Below, piece by piece: positions 16,703-24,309 of a DNA stretch of 64,000 nt. The notes under the pieces are model-generated. The model worked only from the letters and a program-made list of their open reading frames with translations. It had not been told where the DNA came from and did not search any database. The DNA comes from a virus. Each line of letters begins with the position of its first letter. Position 1 is the stretch's first letter. The translations under genes and the position numbers were made by a program. The stretch spans positions 60,361 through 124,360 of IMG/VR virus record IMGVR_UViG_3300020478_000003. One strand, given 5' to 3'.

Positions 16703-17389
16703 ATGAAATTGAGTGAGAACACCCTGGAGGTCTTGAAAAATTTTGCCTCCATTAATCAATCGATTCTCTTTACAGAGGGAAACAGTATAGATACTGTATC
16801 TGTACAGAAAAACGTACTGGGATCAGCAAAAGTTGCCGAGACTTTCAAATCTTCCAACGGAGAAGATTTTGCAATTTATGATCTTAATGAATTCCTTTCC
16901 ACAATATCATTATTCGATGATCCAGATGTGGAGTTTGGTGAGCAATATGCCACTATCCAAGATAAAAATTCAGTAACTCATTATTGGTATGCAGATAAAG
17001 AAATTATCGTATATCCAACTTCTAAAATTTCGATGCCGTCAAGTGAAGTTGAATTCAAATTGACAGCCGAAACTTATGATAAACTTCAACGTGCAACTGG
17101 TACATTAGCAGTTCCCGATTTGGTTATCCGAAGAGAAGAGGACAAAGTTGTTGCTGAAGTTCTTGACAAACGGAACGACACTTCAAATACATTCAGAGTG
17201 GAAGTGGGTTCTTATATCGGTGGAGAATCTAGTACCGACTTCAAATTCTATTTTTTGACTGAACGGTTGAAGATGCTACCGGGTGATTATGATGTTGAAA
17301 TTTCATCCAAGAAGATTTCAAAGTTGACTTCTTCGGATGGTAAATTAACTTATTGGATAGCTTTAGAACAGGATTCGACTTATGAATAA
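16703..17389 (+). CDS. 45: Sliding clamp gp45
   Basis: 228 residues, the same length as T4 gp45. The trimeric ring tethers gp43 polymerase to DNA and in T4 also activates late transcription with gp55 and gp33. Recognised from length, clamp-like beta pattern (for example VEFGEQYATIQD then HYWYADKEIIVYPTSK) and the operon order 45-44-62-regA. AAGGAG precedes the ATG. Residues about 30-38 (DTVSVQKNV) are encoded by a 29-nt sequence that recurs exactly before gene 41. Confidence 0.93.
   Translation: MKLSENTLEVLKNFASINQSILFTEGNSIDTVSVQKNVLGSAKVAETFKSSNGEDFAIYDLNEFLSTISLFDDPDVEFGEQYATIQDKNSVTHYWYADKEIIVYPTSKISMPSSEVEFKLTAETYDKLQRATGTLAVPDLVIRREEDKVVAEVLDKRNDTSNTFRVEVGSYIGGESSTDFKFYFLTERLKMLPGDYDVEISSKKISKLTSSDGKLTYWIALEQDSTYE
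16788..16816 (+). repeat. 29-nt exact repeat, copy 1 (inside gene 45)
   Basis: Identical to 32605-32633. It contains the inverted repeat AGATAC-T-GTATCT (16789-16801) overlapping the palindrome CTGTACAG (16800-16807) and ends in AGAAAAACGTA. Both copies are read in the same frame. Confidence 0.95.
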
Positions 17390-18332
17390 AGATTTTCTCT
17401 GGGTAGAAAAATATCGCCCTAAGAAAATTGACGAATGTATCCTTCCAGATACTTTGAAAGATACATTTCAGGAGTTTGTGTCAAATGGCGATATGCCGAA
17501 TCTATTGTTAAGTGGTTCTGCAGGAACTGGTAAGACTACTGTAGCAAAAGCCCTTTGTGAACAATTGGGTTATACCACTTTAGTAATCAATGGATCGCTT
17601 GATAGAAATATAGACACGTTACGGAACGATATAGCTACTTTTGCTTCTACTGTTTCCTTTGATGGTGGGAAGAAGTGTATCATCCTGGACGAAGCAGATT
17701 ATTTAAACCCACAATCGTTCCAGCCTGCTCTTCGTGGATTCATAGAACACTTTTCCAAGAATGTACGATTCATTTTAACGTGTAATTTCAAAGATAAGAT
17801 CATTGAACCGATTCATTCTCGGACTACATATATAGATTTTAGAATAGAAAAAAGAGACCTTCCATCCTTGATGGGAGAGTTTATGGATCGGACCATAAAT
17901 ATTCTTGAAACAGAAGATATTAAAATTGAAAGCAAGCCGGCTTTAGCTGAATTGATTAAACGGCACTTTCCAGATATGCGAAGAACCCTAAATGAACTCC
18001 AGCGATATTCAGCTGGTGGAGTCATCGATAAAGGCGTTCTAGCAAGGGTAGGTGAAGCTAATATCGGTAGTTTGATGTCGATGTTAAAGGACAAAAACTT
18101 TACTGGTATGCGACAATGGGTAGTCGACCACATAGATACAGATCCCATTGCTATTTATCGCCAGATTTACGACCAGATGCACCGGTTTTTACAACCGCAG
18201 AGCATCCCACAGGTAGTTCTTATGATTGCGGACTACCAATATAAACAGGCTTTCGTGCAGGATGCAGAAATTAACTTAGTCGCCTTTTTAACTGAGGTGA
18301 TGGCAGAAGCGGAGTGGAAAAATGACGGATGA
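17382..18332 (+). CDS. 44: Clamp loader large subunit gp44
   Basis: 316 residues (T4 gp44 319). AAA+ ATPase that, with gp62, opens and loads the gp45 clamp. WVEKYRPKKIDECILP N-terminal box, Walker A SGSAGTGKTT with K51, Walker B IILDEADYL (about residue 104), and the SRTTYIDFR arginine-finger region. Overlaps gene 45 by 8 nt and the next gene by 11 nt. Confidence 0.95.
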   Translation: MNKDFLWVEKYRPKKIDECILPDTLKDTFQEFVSNGDMPNLLLSGSAGTGKTTVAKALCEQLGYTTLVINGSLDRNIDTLRNDIATFASTVSFDGGKKCIILDEADYLNPQSFQPALRGFIEHFSKNVRFILTCNFKDKIIEPIHSRTTYIDFRIEKRDLPSLMGEFMDRTINILETEDIKIESKPALAELIKRHFPDMRRTLNELQRYSAGGVIDKGVLARVGEANIGSLMSMLKDKNFTGMRQWVVDHIDTDPIAIYRQIYDQMHRFLQPQSIPQVVLMIADYQYKQAFVQDAEINLVAFLTEVMAEAEWKNDG

Positions 18333-18642
18333 TGTTTTTAATAAAATAGTTTATGATCATAAAATTGATCAGTGGATGATTGATAGGGGAATTAGTGCTA
18401 ATGGAACTGCAATGGGCCAGGCGATTAAAACTCTAGAAGAAACCACCGAACTTTTAGATGCAATAAATCATAATGATGAGAAACTAATAACCGATGCTAT
18501 TGGAGATATATACGTTACTTTGCGAGGAGTATGTCAGGTTTTGGATATCAAATTTGATAAATGTGTAGAAGCCGCATATAACGAAATTAAGGATCGCAAA
18601 GGACATTTATCAGCCGGTGGCGTGTTTATAAAAGAGGAATAA
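18322..18642 (+). CDS. MazG-like nucleotide pyrophosphohydrolase
   Basis: 106 residues. Helical MazG-type motif: E-E-T-T-E in KTLEETTELLDAI (about residues 33-45) and DAIGDIYVTL (about 57-66), giving the ExxE...xxxD metal-binding set. MazG enzymes hydrolyse NTPs, dNTPs or alarmones to monophosphates; in phages they are proposed to adjust nucleotide or ppGpp pools. It sits inside the 44-62 replication operon, where T4 has no such gene. Confidence 0.85.
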   Translation: MTDDVFNKIVYDHKIDQWMIDRGISANGTAMGQAIKTLEETTELLDAINHNDEKLITDAIGDIYVTLRGVCQVLDIKFDKCVEAAYNEIKDRKGHLSAGGVFIKEE

Positions 18643-18643
18643 T

Positions 18644-19024
18644 ATGGCAAATCATTTTCCGGTAGTAACCGAAAAGAAAGCAAGAAAAATCATTGATAAA
18701 GGTGGCAATGTTGTGTTTATACACACCAGAGATAAATGTCCTGTGTGCGATTCTTTCTTACCAAACGTATTGAAACCCGTCTTTGCTGAAGAAAGATTTA
18801 AGGATATTACAGTTTATGAAATTTCGGAAACTATGACATTTCCAGTAGGTCAACATCCTGTAACATATTTCTTTAAAGATGGTCGATGTATTCAGCATCC
18901 AGCTGGTCAGACCACCAGAGAAGTTGTGGAGAATTTATTGGATACGTTTTATCTTGGTAAACCACAAGCACCTCCACCAGTAACTACAGTTAACACTAAT
19001 ATCGAGCCCCCTAAACTTGGCTGA
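18644..19024 (+). CDS. Thioredoxin-like protein with CPVC motif
   Basis: 126 residues. Thioredoxin fold: VVFIHTRDKCPVCDSFLPNV (about residues 24-43) has a C-x-x-C redox pair, and the cis-proline loop is seen in FPVGQHPVTYFF. No signal peptide, so cytoplasmic. Possible partner of ribonucleotide reductase or another redox enzyme. Located between genes 44 and 62; the proline-rich C-terminus overlaps the gp62 start. Confidence 0.85.
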   Translation: MANHFPVVTEKKARKIIDKGGNVVFIHTRDKCPVCDSFLPNVLKPVFAEERFKDITVYEISETMTFPVGQHPVTYFFKDGRCIQHPAGQTTREVVENLLDTFYLGKPQAPPPVTTVNTNIEPPKLG

Positions 19025-19436
19025 TTTATTTAAAGAAATTTTACCAGATATCAACTACGGACATAAAAATTTGATCCGTACGGGAGATATGGATGAATCA
19101 GAGTATGGAAAGAACTGTTTCATCATTAACCGTGCTTTAAGTATGAATGTTGACACGGTTTTGTACGTAAATGAGATGAATGTAAGATACCAGCTAGACC
19201 CTGTACTTCAGTATGACTATTTTATAAATAGTTTACGACAAAAGAAAAGGTGGTCTAAATGGGCTAAAGCAACTGGTCCATCACCTGCTCTTGAACTTGT
19301 TAAAAGCTATTATAATTATAATGAACAAAGGGCTAGAGAAGTTTTAGACCTTCTCACCGAATCAGAAATTGAGGAAATACGCCTCAGATTATCGAAAGGC
19401 GGTGCTGATGACACAACCAAAAGGAAAACAGAATGA
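19017..19436 (+). CDS. 62: Clamp loader small subunit gp62
   Basis: 139 residues (T4 gp62 187, so shorter). The landmark FINSLRQKKRWSKWAKA (about residues 72-88) parallels the T4 PRGKRYGKWAK region. Start codon TTG, chosen because MADLFKEI matches the expected N-terminus and it overlaps the previous gene by 8 nt. Operon order 45-44-(2 inserted genes)-62-regA supports the call. Confidence 0.85.
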   Translation: MADLFKEILPDINYGHKNLIRTGDMDESEYGKNCFIINRALSMNVDTVLYVNEMNVRYQLDPVLQYDYFINSLRQKKRWSKWAKATGPSPALELVKSYYNYNEQRAREVLDLLTESEIEEIRLRLSKGGADDTTKRKTE

Positions 19437-19845
19437 AGAAGATTATGTAGTAGACTGGGCTCCATCGGATATGGTGGAAATCACGTTCAAGGAAGACGAT
19501 GACTTTTTGAAAATCAAAGAAACACTTACCAGAATGGGAGTGGCATCAAACCGAGAAAAAATCTTATATCAATCTACTCATATATTACACAAACAAGGAC
19601 ATTATTATATAGTCCATTTTAAAGAATTATTTGCCTTAGATGGAAAACCTACTAATCTAACTAAAGTAGATGTTGAAAGAAGAAATGCGATTGTAAACCT
19701 ACTCCAAGAATGGAATTTATTGACAGTCGTAAAACCAGACCAATTGGTTCCAATGGGAAATGTTGGTCAATTTAAGATAATATCGTTTAAAGACAAAGTT
19801 GACTGGCAACTTGTGCCTAAATATAATATAGGAGTCAAATATTAA
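19408..19845 (+). CDS. regA: RegA translational repressor
   Basis: 145 residues from the ATG at 19408; T4 RegA is 122 and aligns from MVEITFKEDDDFLKIKETL, so an internal start at 19471 is also possible. RegA binds ribosome binding sites of early mRNAs, including clamp and loader genes, and represses translation. Near-identical blocks include KETLTRMG, HYYIVHFKELF and WQLVPKYNIG. It overlaps gene 62. Confidence 0.93.
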   Translation: MTQPKGKQNEEDYVVDWAPSDMVEITFKEDDDFLKIKETLTRMGVASNREKILYQSTHILHKQGHYYIVHFKELFALDGKPTNLTKVDVERRNAIVNLLQEWNLLTVVKPDQLVPMGNVGQFKIISFKDKVDWQLVPKYNIGVKY

Positions 19846-19868
19846 ACGATAAACACAAGGATTATATA

Positions 19869-21224
19869 ATGAACCAATTCGCCAGAAAATTCTCACTTCC
19901 CCATAATGACATTCTAAAAACGGTGATGGACGGACCTGATGATTTTGTCAGGTATGATGTAAATCACCAAGCAGATAATGAGAACTTTTTCTATAACATT
20001 ATCAAGAATGCTCATCCTTCCTACAGAGAAGAAATAGCTGATATCTATTTTGCAAAATCTTTTCATTACGAATTTGGTGGTACCCATAGGCGTTATGGAG
20101 ATGTAATGGGTAAGGAAGCTACCGACAAACAAATCGATAATCTTTTCAAAATACAGGAAGAGTACGATATTCCCATCTCTATGACAATTAATCAGGAGAC
20201 TCATCCTGTAGAAATTTTGACCAACGATGCCGTTAGAAACTCATTTATCAAATATCTTGGAGAATTCTACGAGCGTGGTCTTAGAATGTGTACAATCGGA
20301 AATATTCATTTGATGGGAAGCGGACATTTACAGAAGAATTTTCCAGAAATGAAATGGAAAAATACTGTAAATCATATAATCGTGAATACTCAACAAATGG
20401 TTGACCAACACGCTTTGGGTTATGATTTAATACAGATTGACAGGTCTATCAATAGAAATTTATCCGAATTGAGGAGAATGTCCAAATGTGCGAAAAATAG
20501 AGGAATCACTACTTACCTCTTAGCATCGGAAGGATGTATGCCTTTTTGTCCTTTCAAACAAGAACACGATATTGTCCAACCGTGGATTGGAAGCACAATG
20601 GGGAAAGATTATTTCTTAACTCTAGCAGATATTTCTTGTAATAAATGGAGATTTTCTAGTAGAATGAATCAGCTACCTCGTATTGGAACTTCTTGTGTAT
20701 GGGACACTAACGAGCGGTTCGATATGTATAACGAACTGGTAGATGTTTTCAAGTTTAGCGGAAGACTTAAATCGCCGTTCGCTGGTTCAAGACCAGAATC
20801 ATATGCTTGTTGGTCATATATCGCACCATCTGATAAGAGGGGAGTCCCAGAGGACATTTTTGTTGCTAGATCATTCAAGGATGTTTATGATCTGGGTACT
20901 GGATTCTTGAGTAATTGGAATGGTCTTGGATATGTTACGACTCCGACCGAAGAAGACAAAGAAAGATATTTTATACACTATGAAAAAACTGTACCACGAG
21001 TAAAGGAATACTTTAAAAACATTGTTCATCCTTACAAAACCGAAGCTGGGGTTAAAATGTGCAAGGCTCTTCCGAATTGTAAGAACCAATGCTATGATTG
21101 TCATTTATGTGAAGATGCTTATGGATTTGAACATTTTGATTCATTAGCACAAATTAATAGAACACCAAACTCTGGATATGTCGAAGTAAAGGGTGGTAGT
21201 AATCAGATGACAGAAATTATATAA
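19869..21224 (+). CDS. TIM-barrel, cysteine-containing protein (U32-like)
   Basis: 451 residues after a CACAAGGA site. No phage family was recognised. Segment order (IPISMTINQE, YDLIQIDRSINRNLSELRRM, ITTYLLASEGCMPFCPF) recalls U32/UbiU-type TIM barrels, which bind Fe-S clusters and hydroxylate RNA or ubiquinone precursors. Cysteines occur in CMPFCPF (about residues 220-226), at SCNKW, and in a C-terminal cluster of six Cys within about 30 residues (396-425). An iron-sulfur enzyme of RNA or cofactor modification is a reasonable guess; IscU is encoded two genes on. Confidence 0.5.
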   Translation: MNQFARKFSLPHNDILKTVMDGPDDFVRYDVNHQADNENFFYNIIKNAHPSYREEIADIYFAKSFHYEFGGTHRRYGDVMGKEATDKQIDNLFKIQEEYDIPISMTINQETHPVEILTNDAVRNSFIKYLGEFYERGLRMCTIGNIHLMGSGHLQKNFPEMKWKNTVNHIIVNTQQMVDQHALGYDLIQIDRSINRNLSELRRMSKCAKNRGITTYLLASEGCMPFCPFKQEHDIVQPWIGSTMGKDYFLTLADISCNKWRFSSRMNQLPRIGTSCVWDTNERFDMYNELVDVFKFSGRLKSPFAGSRPESYACWSYIAPSDKRGVPEDIFVARSFKDVYDLGTGFLSNWNGLGYVTTPTEEDKERYFIHYEKTVPRVKEYFKNIVHPYKTEAGVKMCKALPNCKNQCYDCHLCEDAYGFEHFDSLAQINRTPNSGYVEVKGGSNQMTEII

Positions 21225-21227
21225 ATA
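21220..21227 (+). promoter_or_regulatory. T4-type late promoter
   Basis: Exact TATAAATA at the end of the preceding gene, 30 nt before the ATG at 21258. It marks the following coiled-coil protein as a late, probably structural, product. Confidence 0.82.
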
Positions 21228-21257
21228 GTATACAAACGTAATATTGGAGAACAACAA

Positions 21258-21995
21258 ATGTCTGAAATAGAAACGGAAGACGGTACGATAGAAGAAGCCG
21301 ATTTTGATTGGGGGTTCTCTTTTTCTGATACTGATGAAGCCGATGCAAATGAAGCGGTTGTAACTAAAACGACACAAGCAATATCGTCCGATTTAGGACC
21401 AATCACTCAAAAACTAGATGCAATAATAGCCCTAATCCCTGCTGAAGGAGTAACAAATACCGAATCCGTAGATGTTGATCTGAGTAGTCTTGAAAATAAA
21501 TTGGATCAAATTATTGCACTTGAAAAGGTAGATGCACTTACCGCTGGTGATATGCCTGATATGACTCCGATTCAAAATAAATTGGATGTGATTGAAGCAA
21601 ATCAAGCTAAAATTTTAGCGAAAGATACCACAGTCAATGCTCCAGAAGTGAATGTAGATTTGAGTAGCATTGAAGATAAACTCGATACAATGGAACAGGC
21701 AGTCAATGAAGTCCGTGAGTTAGATTTTGATGGTGACGGACAAGTAGATTTTGGTGATATCAATAATAATTTAGCCGATCTATTAGCTAGACAGGAAGCC
21801 TCTGAAGCTGAACTGGAAGCAAAAAAGACCGAATTTGAAGAGTATAAAACTAAGAAACTTAAGGCATTGGAAAAATTGATTATTCCACTGCTGAGGAATC
21901 TAAAGAGTAACCCGGATAAAGCATACATACATTGGCCTGGTAGAGCACCAGTATTAGATGCACAGATATCAAAAATACTTGCTTTAACTAGATAA
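21258..21995 (+). CDS. Late coiled-coil protein with EF-hand-like loop
   Basis: 245 residues. The heptad-like unit NKLDxI recurs at about 52, 81, 108 and 141. Residues 156-167 (DFDGDGQVDFGD) fit a calcium-binding EF-hand/dockerin loop with Asp at 1, 3, 5, 9 and 12. A charged helix and a conserved-looking tail (NPDKAYIHWPGRAPVLDAQI) follow. The late promoter suggests a virion or assembly protein; T4 has no recognised counterpart. TTGGAGAAC precedes the start. Confidence 0.7.
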   Translation: MSEIETEDGTIEEADFDWGFSFSDTDEADANEAVVTKTTQAISSDLGPITQKLDAIIALIPAEGVTNTESVDVDLSSLENKLDQIIALEKVDALTAGDMPDMTPIQNKLDVIEANQAKILAKDTTVNAPEVNVDLSSIEDKLDTMEQAVNEVRELDFDGDGQVDFGDINNNLADLLARQEASEAELEAKKTEFEEYKTKKLKALEKLIIPLLRNLKSNPDKAYIHWPGRAPVLDAQISKILALTR

Positions 21996-22378
21996 TGGCT
22001 TACTCCGAAAAAGTATTAGATCACTATGAAAGACCACATAATGTTGGTTCTTTGGACCCTGGGGATAGTAGTGTTGGGACTGGTCTTGTGGGTGCTCCAG
22101 AATGTGGTGATGTTATGAAACTACAGATTAAAGTAGACGAAAATGAAAAGATTGTTGATGCCAAATTTAAAACTTTTGGGTGCGGATCTGCAATTGCGGC
22201 TTCTTCTCTGGCAACTGAGTGGATTAAGGATAAGTCTTTGGACGAAGCAAGTACGGTTCAGAATACTCACATCGTGGAAGAACTTTCACTACCACCTGTC
22301 AAAATTCATTGCTCTGTATTGGCGGAAGACGCTATTAAAGGAGCGATTGCAGATTATAGGAACAAAAACAAACATTGA
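21995..22378 (+). CDS. iscU: IscU iron-sulfur cluster scaffold protein
   Basis: 127 residues, essentially the length of E. coli IscU (128). The three ligand cysteines fall at the same numbers as in E. coli: C37 (GAPECGDVM, with D39), C63 (FGCGSAIA) and C106 (LPPVKIHCSVLAED). The LPPVK motif recognised by the HscA chaperone is intact. It should accept sulfur from host IscS and build Fe-S clusters. No iscS, hscA or fdx is nearby, so host partners would be needed. Its start overlaps the previous stop by one base. Confidence 0.95.
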   Translation: MAYSEKVLDHYERPHNVGSLDPGDSSVGTGLVGAPECGDVMKLQIKVDENEKIVDAKFKTFGCGSAIAASSLATEWIKDKSLDEASTVQNTHIVEELSLPPVKIHCSVLAEDAIKGAIADYRNKNKH

Positions 22379-23040
22379 AGAAAAACATTGAAGATTATGT
22401 TTTTCACAAAAAGAATTTTTTAGATGATGATTTTTGTGAAAAAGCTATAAGTGATTTGAATACGTGCAAGTGGAAGAAACACGGATGGTATATACCGACT
22501 ACATCTTTACCAGTATTTGAAAATATACCTCCGGCTGGAGTAGAAAAAGAATCAGAAGTTATAGATATTGAAAAGATGCACCCTGCCACTTATGCAGGCG
22601 ACCTTATTCAATCAGGAGATCCAGAAATGACTCTCCAGAATAAAGTTGAAGATTTAAACGATGTAATAATAAAAAAATTACGAGGTGCTTTAGAGGAATA
22701 TGTTCGGGGCTTAGATTTTTATTGGTTTAGTGGATGGGAAGGATATACTGGAATAAAATTTATACGATACTTCCCAGGTCAAGAAATGAAAGTTCATTGC
22801 GACCATATTCATTCTATGTTTGATGGTGTACGAAAAGGAGTTCCGATCCTTTCTATTATAGGTCATTTAAATGATGATTATGAAGGTGGTGAAACCTATA
22901 TGTTTGATGACAAAGACGGAGATTTATTGGAAACAGAAAAAGGAGATTTGTATGTATTTCCTTCTTGTTTTCTGTTTCCTCATTATGTTACCCCGGTGAC
23001 AAAAGGAACTAGATATTCTTATGTTAGCTGGGTTTGGTAA
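22375..23040 (+). CDS. 2OG-Fe(II) oxygenase, prolyl 4-hydroxylase-like
   Basis: 221 residues; TTG start inside the IscU stop (TTGA). Double-stranded beta-helix features: FIRYFPGQEMKVHCDHIH carries the H-x-D iron ligands, GHLNDDYEGGETYMF is the typical core strand, and FPHYVTPVTKGTRYSYVSW has the distal His and the 2-oxoglutarate-binding Arg. The family hydroxylates proline, other residues or nucleobases; the substrate is unknown. One of five such genes in the window. Confidence 0.85.
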   Translation: MKKNIEDYVFHKKNFLDDDFCEKAISDLNTCKWKKHGWYIPTTSLPVFENIPPAGVEKESEVIDIEKMHPATYAGDLIQSGDPEMTLQNKVEDLNDVIIKKLRGALEEYVRGLDFYWFSGWEGYTGIKFIRYFPGQEMKVHCDHIHSMFDGVRKGVPILSIIGHLNDDYEGGETYMFDDKDGDLLETEKGDLYVFPSCFLFPHYVTPVTKGTRYSYVSWVW

Positions 23041-23044
23041 GATC

Positions 23045-23258
23045 AGCTGGGCAAACGACACTAAAGCCAGAATCGAAGGGACGGACTTCGATGCCTGTCG
23101 TGAATAAAGTGCTCCACCTAGATGAAGTTAAGAGATTCTCCTCCAAAAGTCCCGACGGTACGTGCCACAGGGTGAAGGAGTAGAAACTAATTGCTACACA
23201 AACACCGAGAGCGGTGATGCAAAAGTTTCTTTCGAGATAGTCTAGGCTCTACCCAGCT
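23045..23258 (+). ncRNA. Structured non-coding RNA B, related in motifs to RNA A
   Basis: Fills the gap after the oxygenase gene. Outer helix AGCTGGG (23045-23051)/CCCAGCT (23252-23258). Inside: CGACA (23056-23060)/TGTCG (23096-23100) around ATCGAAG/CTTCGAT with loop GGACGGA (23072-23092); and AGAAAC (23182-23187)/GTTTCT (23225-23230) around TTGC/GCAA and CACCG/CGGTG. The loop GGACG, the word TCCACCTAGAT, GCC-N3-GG(G/T)TGAAG and an ACAAAC element occur in the same order in RNA A. No promoter was found directly upstream, so it may be cut from the operon mRNA or act in cis. Family unknown. Confidence 0.68.
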
Positions 23259-23288
23259 TTATATTATGACTCAAGACAAATAAAGAAA

Positions 23289-23435
23289 ATGGCTCGATCA
23301 GCTTTTAAACAGGCAAATGCAAAGACCTGGCAATCAGTACCCAAAAGAACTTCAATAGGATGTTCTAGTAATTCCCGACCTAAAAATAAGCATAAGAGAA
23401 AGGGTTGGAAGAAATATAGAGGACAAGGAAAATGA
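23289..23435 (+). CDS. Small basic protein
   Basis: 48 residues, strongly basic with a Lys/Arg-rich second half. No family recognised; composition fits nucleic-acid binding. Overlaps the next ORF by ATGA. The upstream AAAGAAA is a weak ribosome binding site. Confidence 0.5.
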   Translation: MARSAFKQANAKTWQSVPKRTSIGCSSNSRPKNKHKRKGWKKYRGQGK

Positions 23436-23536
23436 ATCCTTGGAAATGGTATAAGGAGTGGCTGAGTTTTACTGACTACGCCACAATAGCTTTCATCGCA
23501 ACCCTAATAGGAATATATTGGTTATATTTTGATTAG
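23432..23536 (+). CDS. Very small membrane protein
   Basis: 34 residues: a Trp-rich amphipathic start followed by one hydrophobic helix (about 17-33). ATGA overlap with the previous gene is the main support. Confidence 0.4.
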   Translation: MNPWKWYKEWLSFTDYATIAFIATLIGIYWLYFD

Positions 23537-23547
23537 AGGAGGACCAA

Positions 23548-23718
23548 ATGAAAATGGTATGGTTAATATATCTACAATTTTTGTTTGTTGTCGGACAATT
23601 CAACGGAAAGAAAAACTGGATTGACCGAGAGATACTAAGGTGCTATACGAAATTGGATGAATTGAAGATCAATTACGTTAAGATACACAGGTTCGATGAT
23701 TTCCAAGAACGAAATTAG
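23548..23718 (+). CDS. Small protein with hydrophobic N-terminus
   Basis: 56 residues with AGAGGAGG ideally placed before the ATG. The first 17 residues are hydrophobic (signal-like or anchor), then a charged region. Unknown function; the strong ribosome binding site supports it as a real gene. Confidence 0.6.
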   Translation: MKMVWLIYLQFLFVVGQFNGKKNWIDREILRCYTKLDELKINYVKIHRFDDFQERN

Positions 23719-23863
23719 AATCGTTGATATGGAGCACTATAAAAAATGGGGCTGGGCTAGTTGTTTTGAATGTGATGAAACATTTAAAGACTTAACAGAA
23801 CTAGACGAGCATCAGGAGAAACACGTTATAGAGGAAAAATGTTTGAGTATGAAGGAAGAGTAA
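23696..23863 (+). CDS. Small C2H2 zinc-finger protein
   Basis: 55 residues from the ATG at 23696 (another in-frame ATG lies at 23729). It holds a textbook C2H2 finger, CFECDETFKDLTELDEHQEK followed by His: C-x2-C, F and L at the hydrophobic core positions, H-x3-H. Such isolated fingers are uncommon in phages. The tail overlaps the following nuclease gene by 25 nt in another frame. Nucleic-acid or protein binding is likely; target unknown. Confidence 0.6.
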   Translation: MISKNEIRIVDMEHYKKWGWASCFECDETFKDLTELDEHQEKHVIEEKCLSMKEE

Positions 23864-24309
23864 AAAGAATTGTTGACGGAGATACCATAGATTCTTACAT
23901 AGATTTGGGATTCAATGTTCACGTTGATAAACGAATCAGATTTATGGGTATCGATACTCCCGAATCTCGTACCAGAGACTTAGACGAAAAAAGATACGGA
24001 CTTGGAGCTAAATATCGATTAACAGAATTGTTGAAAAGTAATGATAATAAATTTATCCTTAAATCATCTGGTACAGGTAAGTTTGGACGAGTACTCGGAG
24101 AAATATTCATCCCTCCAGTGGATGATGATCAAATCGAATTAACTCTTATTAATGGAACAAGATACATAAACGTTAATCAAAAGATGATTGAAGAGGGACA
24201 CGCCGTAGCATATTTCGGTGGGTCTAAACAAGAAGTAAAAGATGCTCTTCTGGAAGCACGGCTGATATCTAGTGAATACGTAGAAAAGAACATAGAACCA
24301 CTTGGCTAA
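23839..24309 (+). CDS. Thermonuclease-like (SNase) nuclease
   Basis: 156 residues, the SNase domain alone. Motifs VKRIVDGDTIDSYIDLGF, IRFMGIDTPESR and GKFGRVLGEIF hold the catalytic Asp, Arg/Glu and Arg of staphylococcal nuclease. No signal peptide, so it acts inside the cell, perhaps in degrading host nucleic acid or in repair. GAGGAAAA precedes the ATG. Confidence 0.9.
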   Translation: MFEYEGRVKRIVDGDTIDSYIDLGFNVHVDKRIRFMGIDTPESRTRDLDEKRYGLGAKYRLTELLKSNDNKFILKSSGTGKFGRVLGEIFIPPVDDDQIELTLINGTRYINVNQKMIEEGHAVAYFGGSKQEVKDALLEARLISSEYVEKNIEPLG

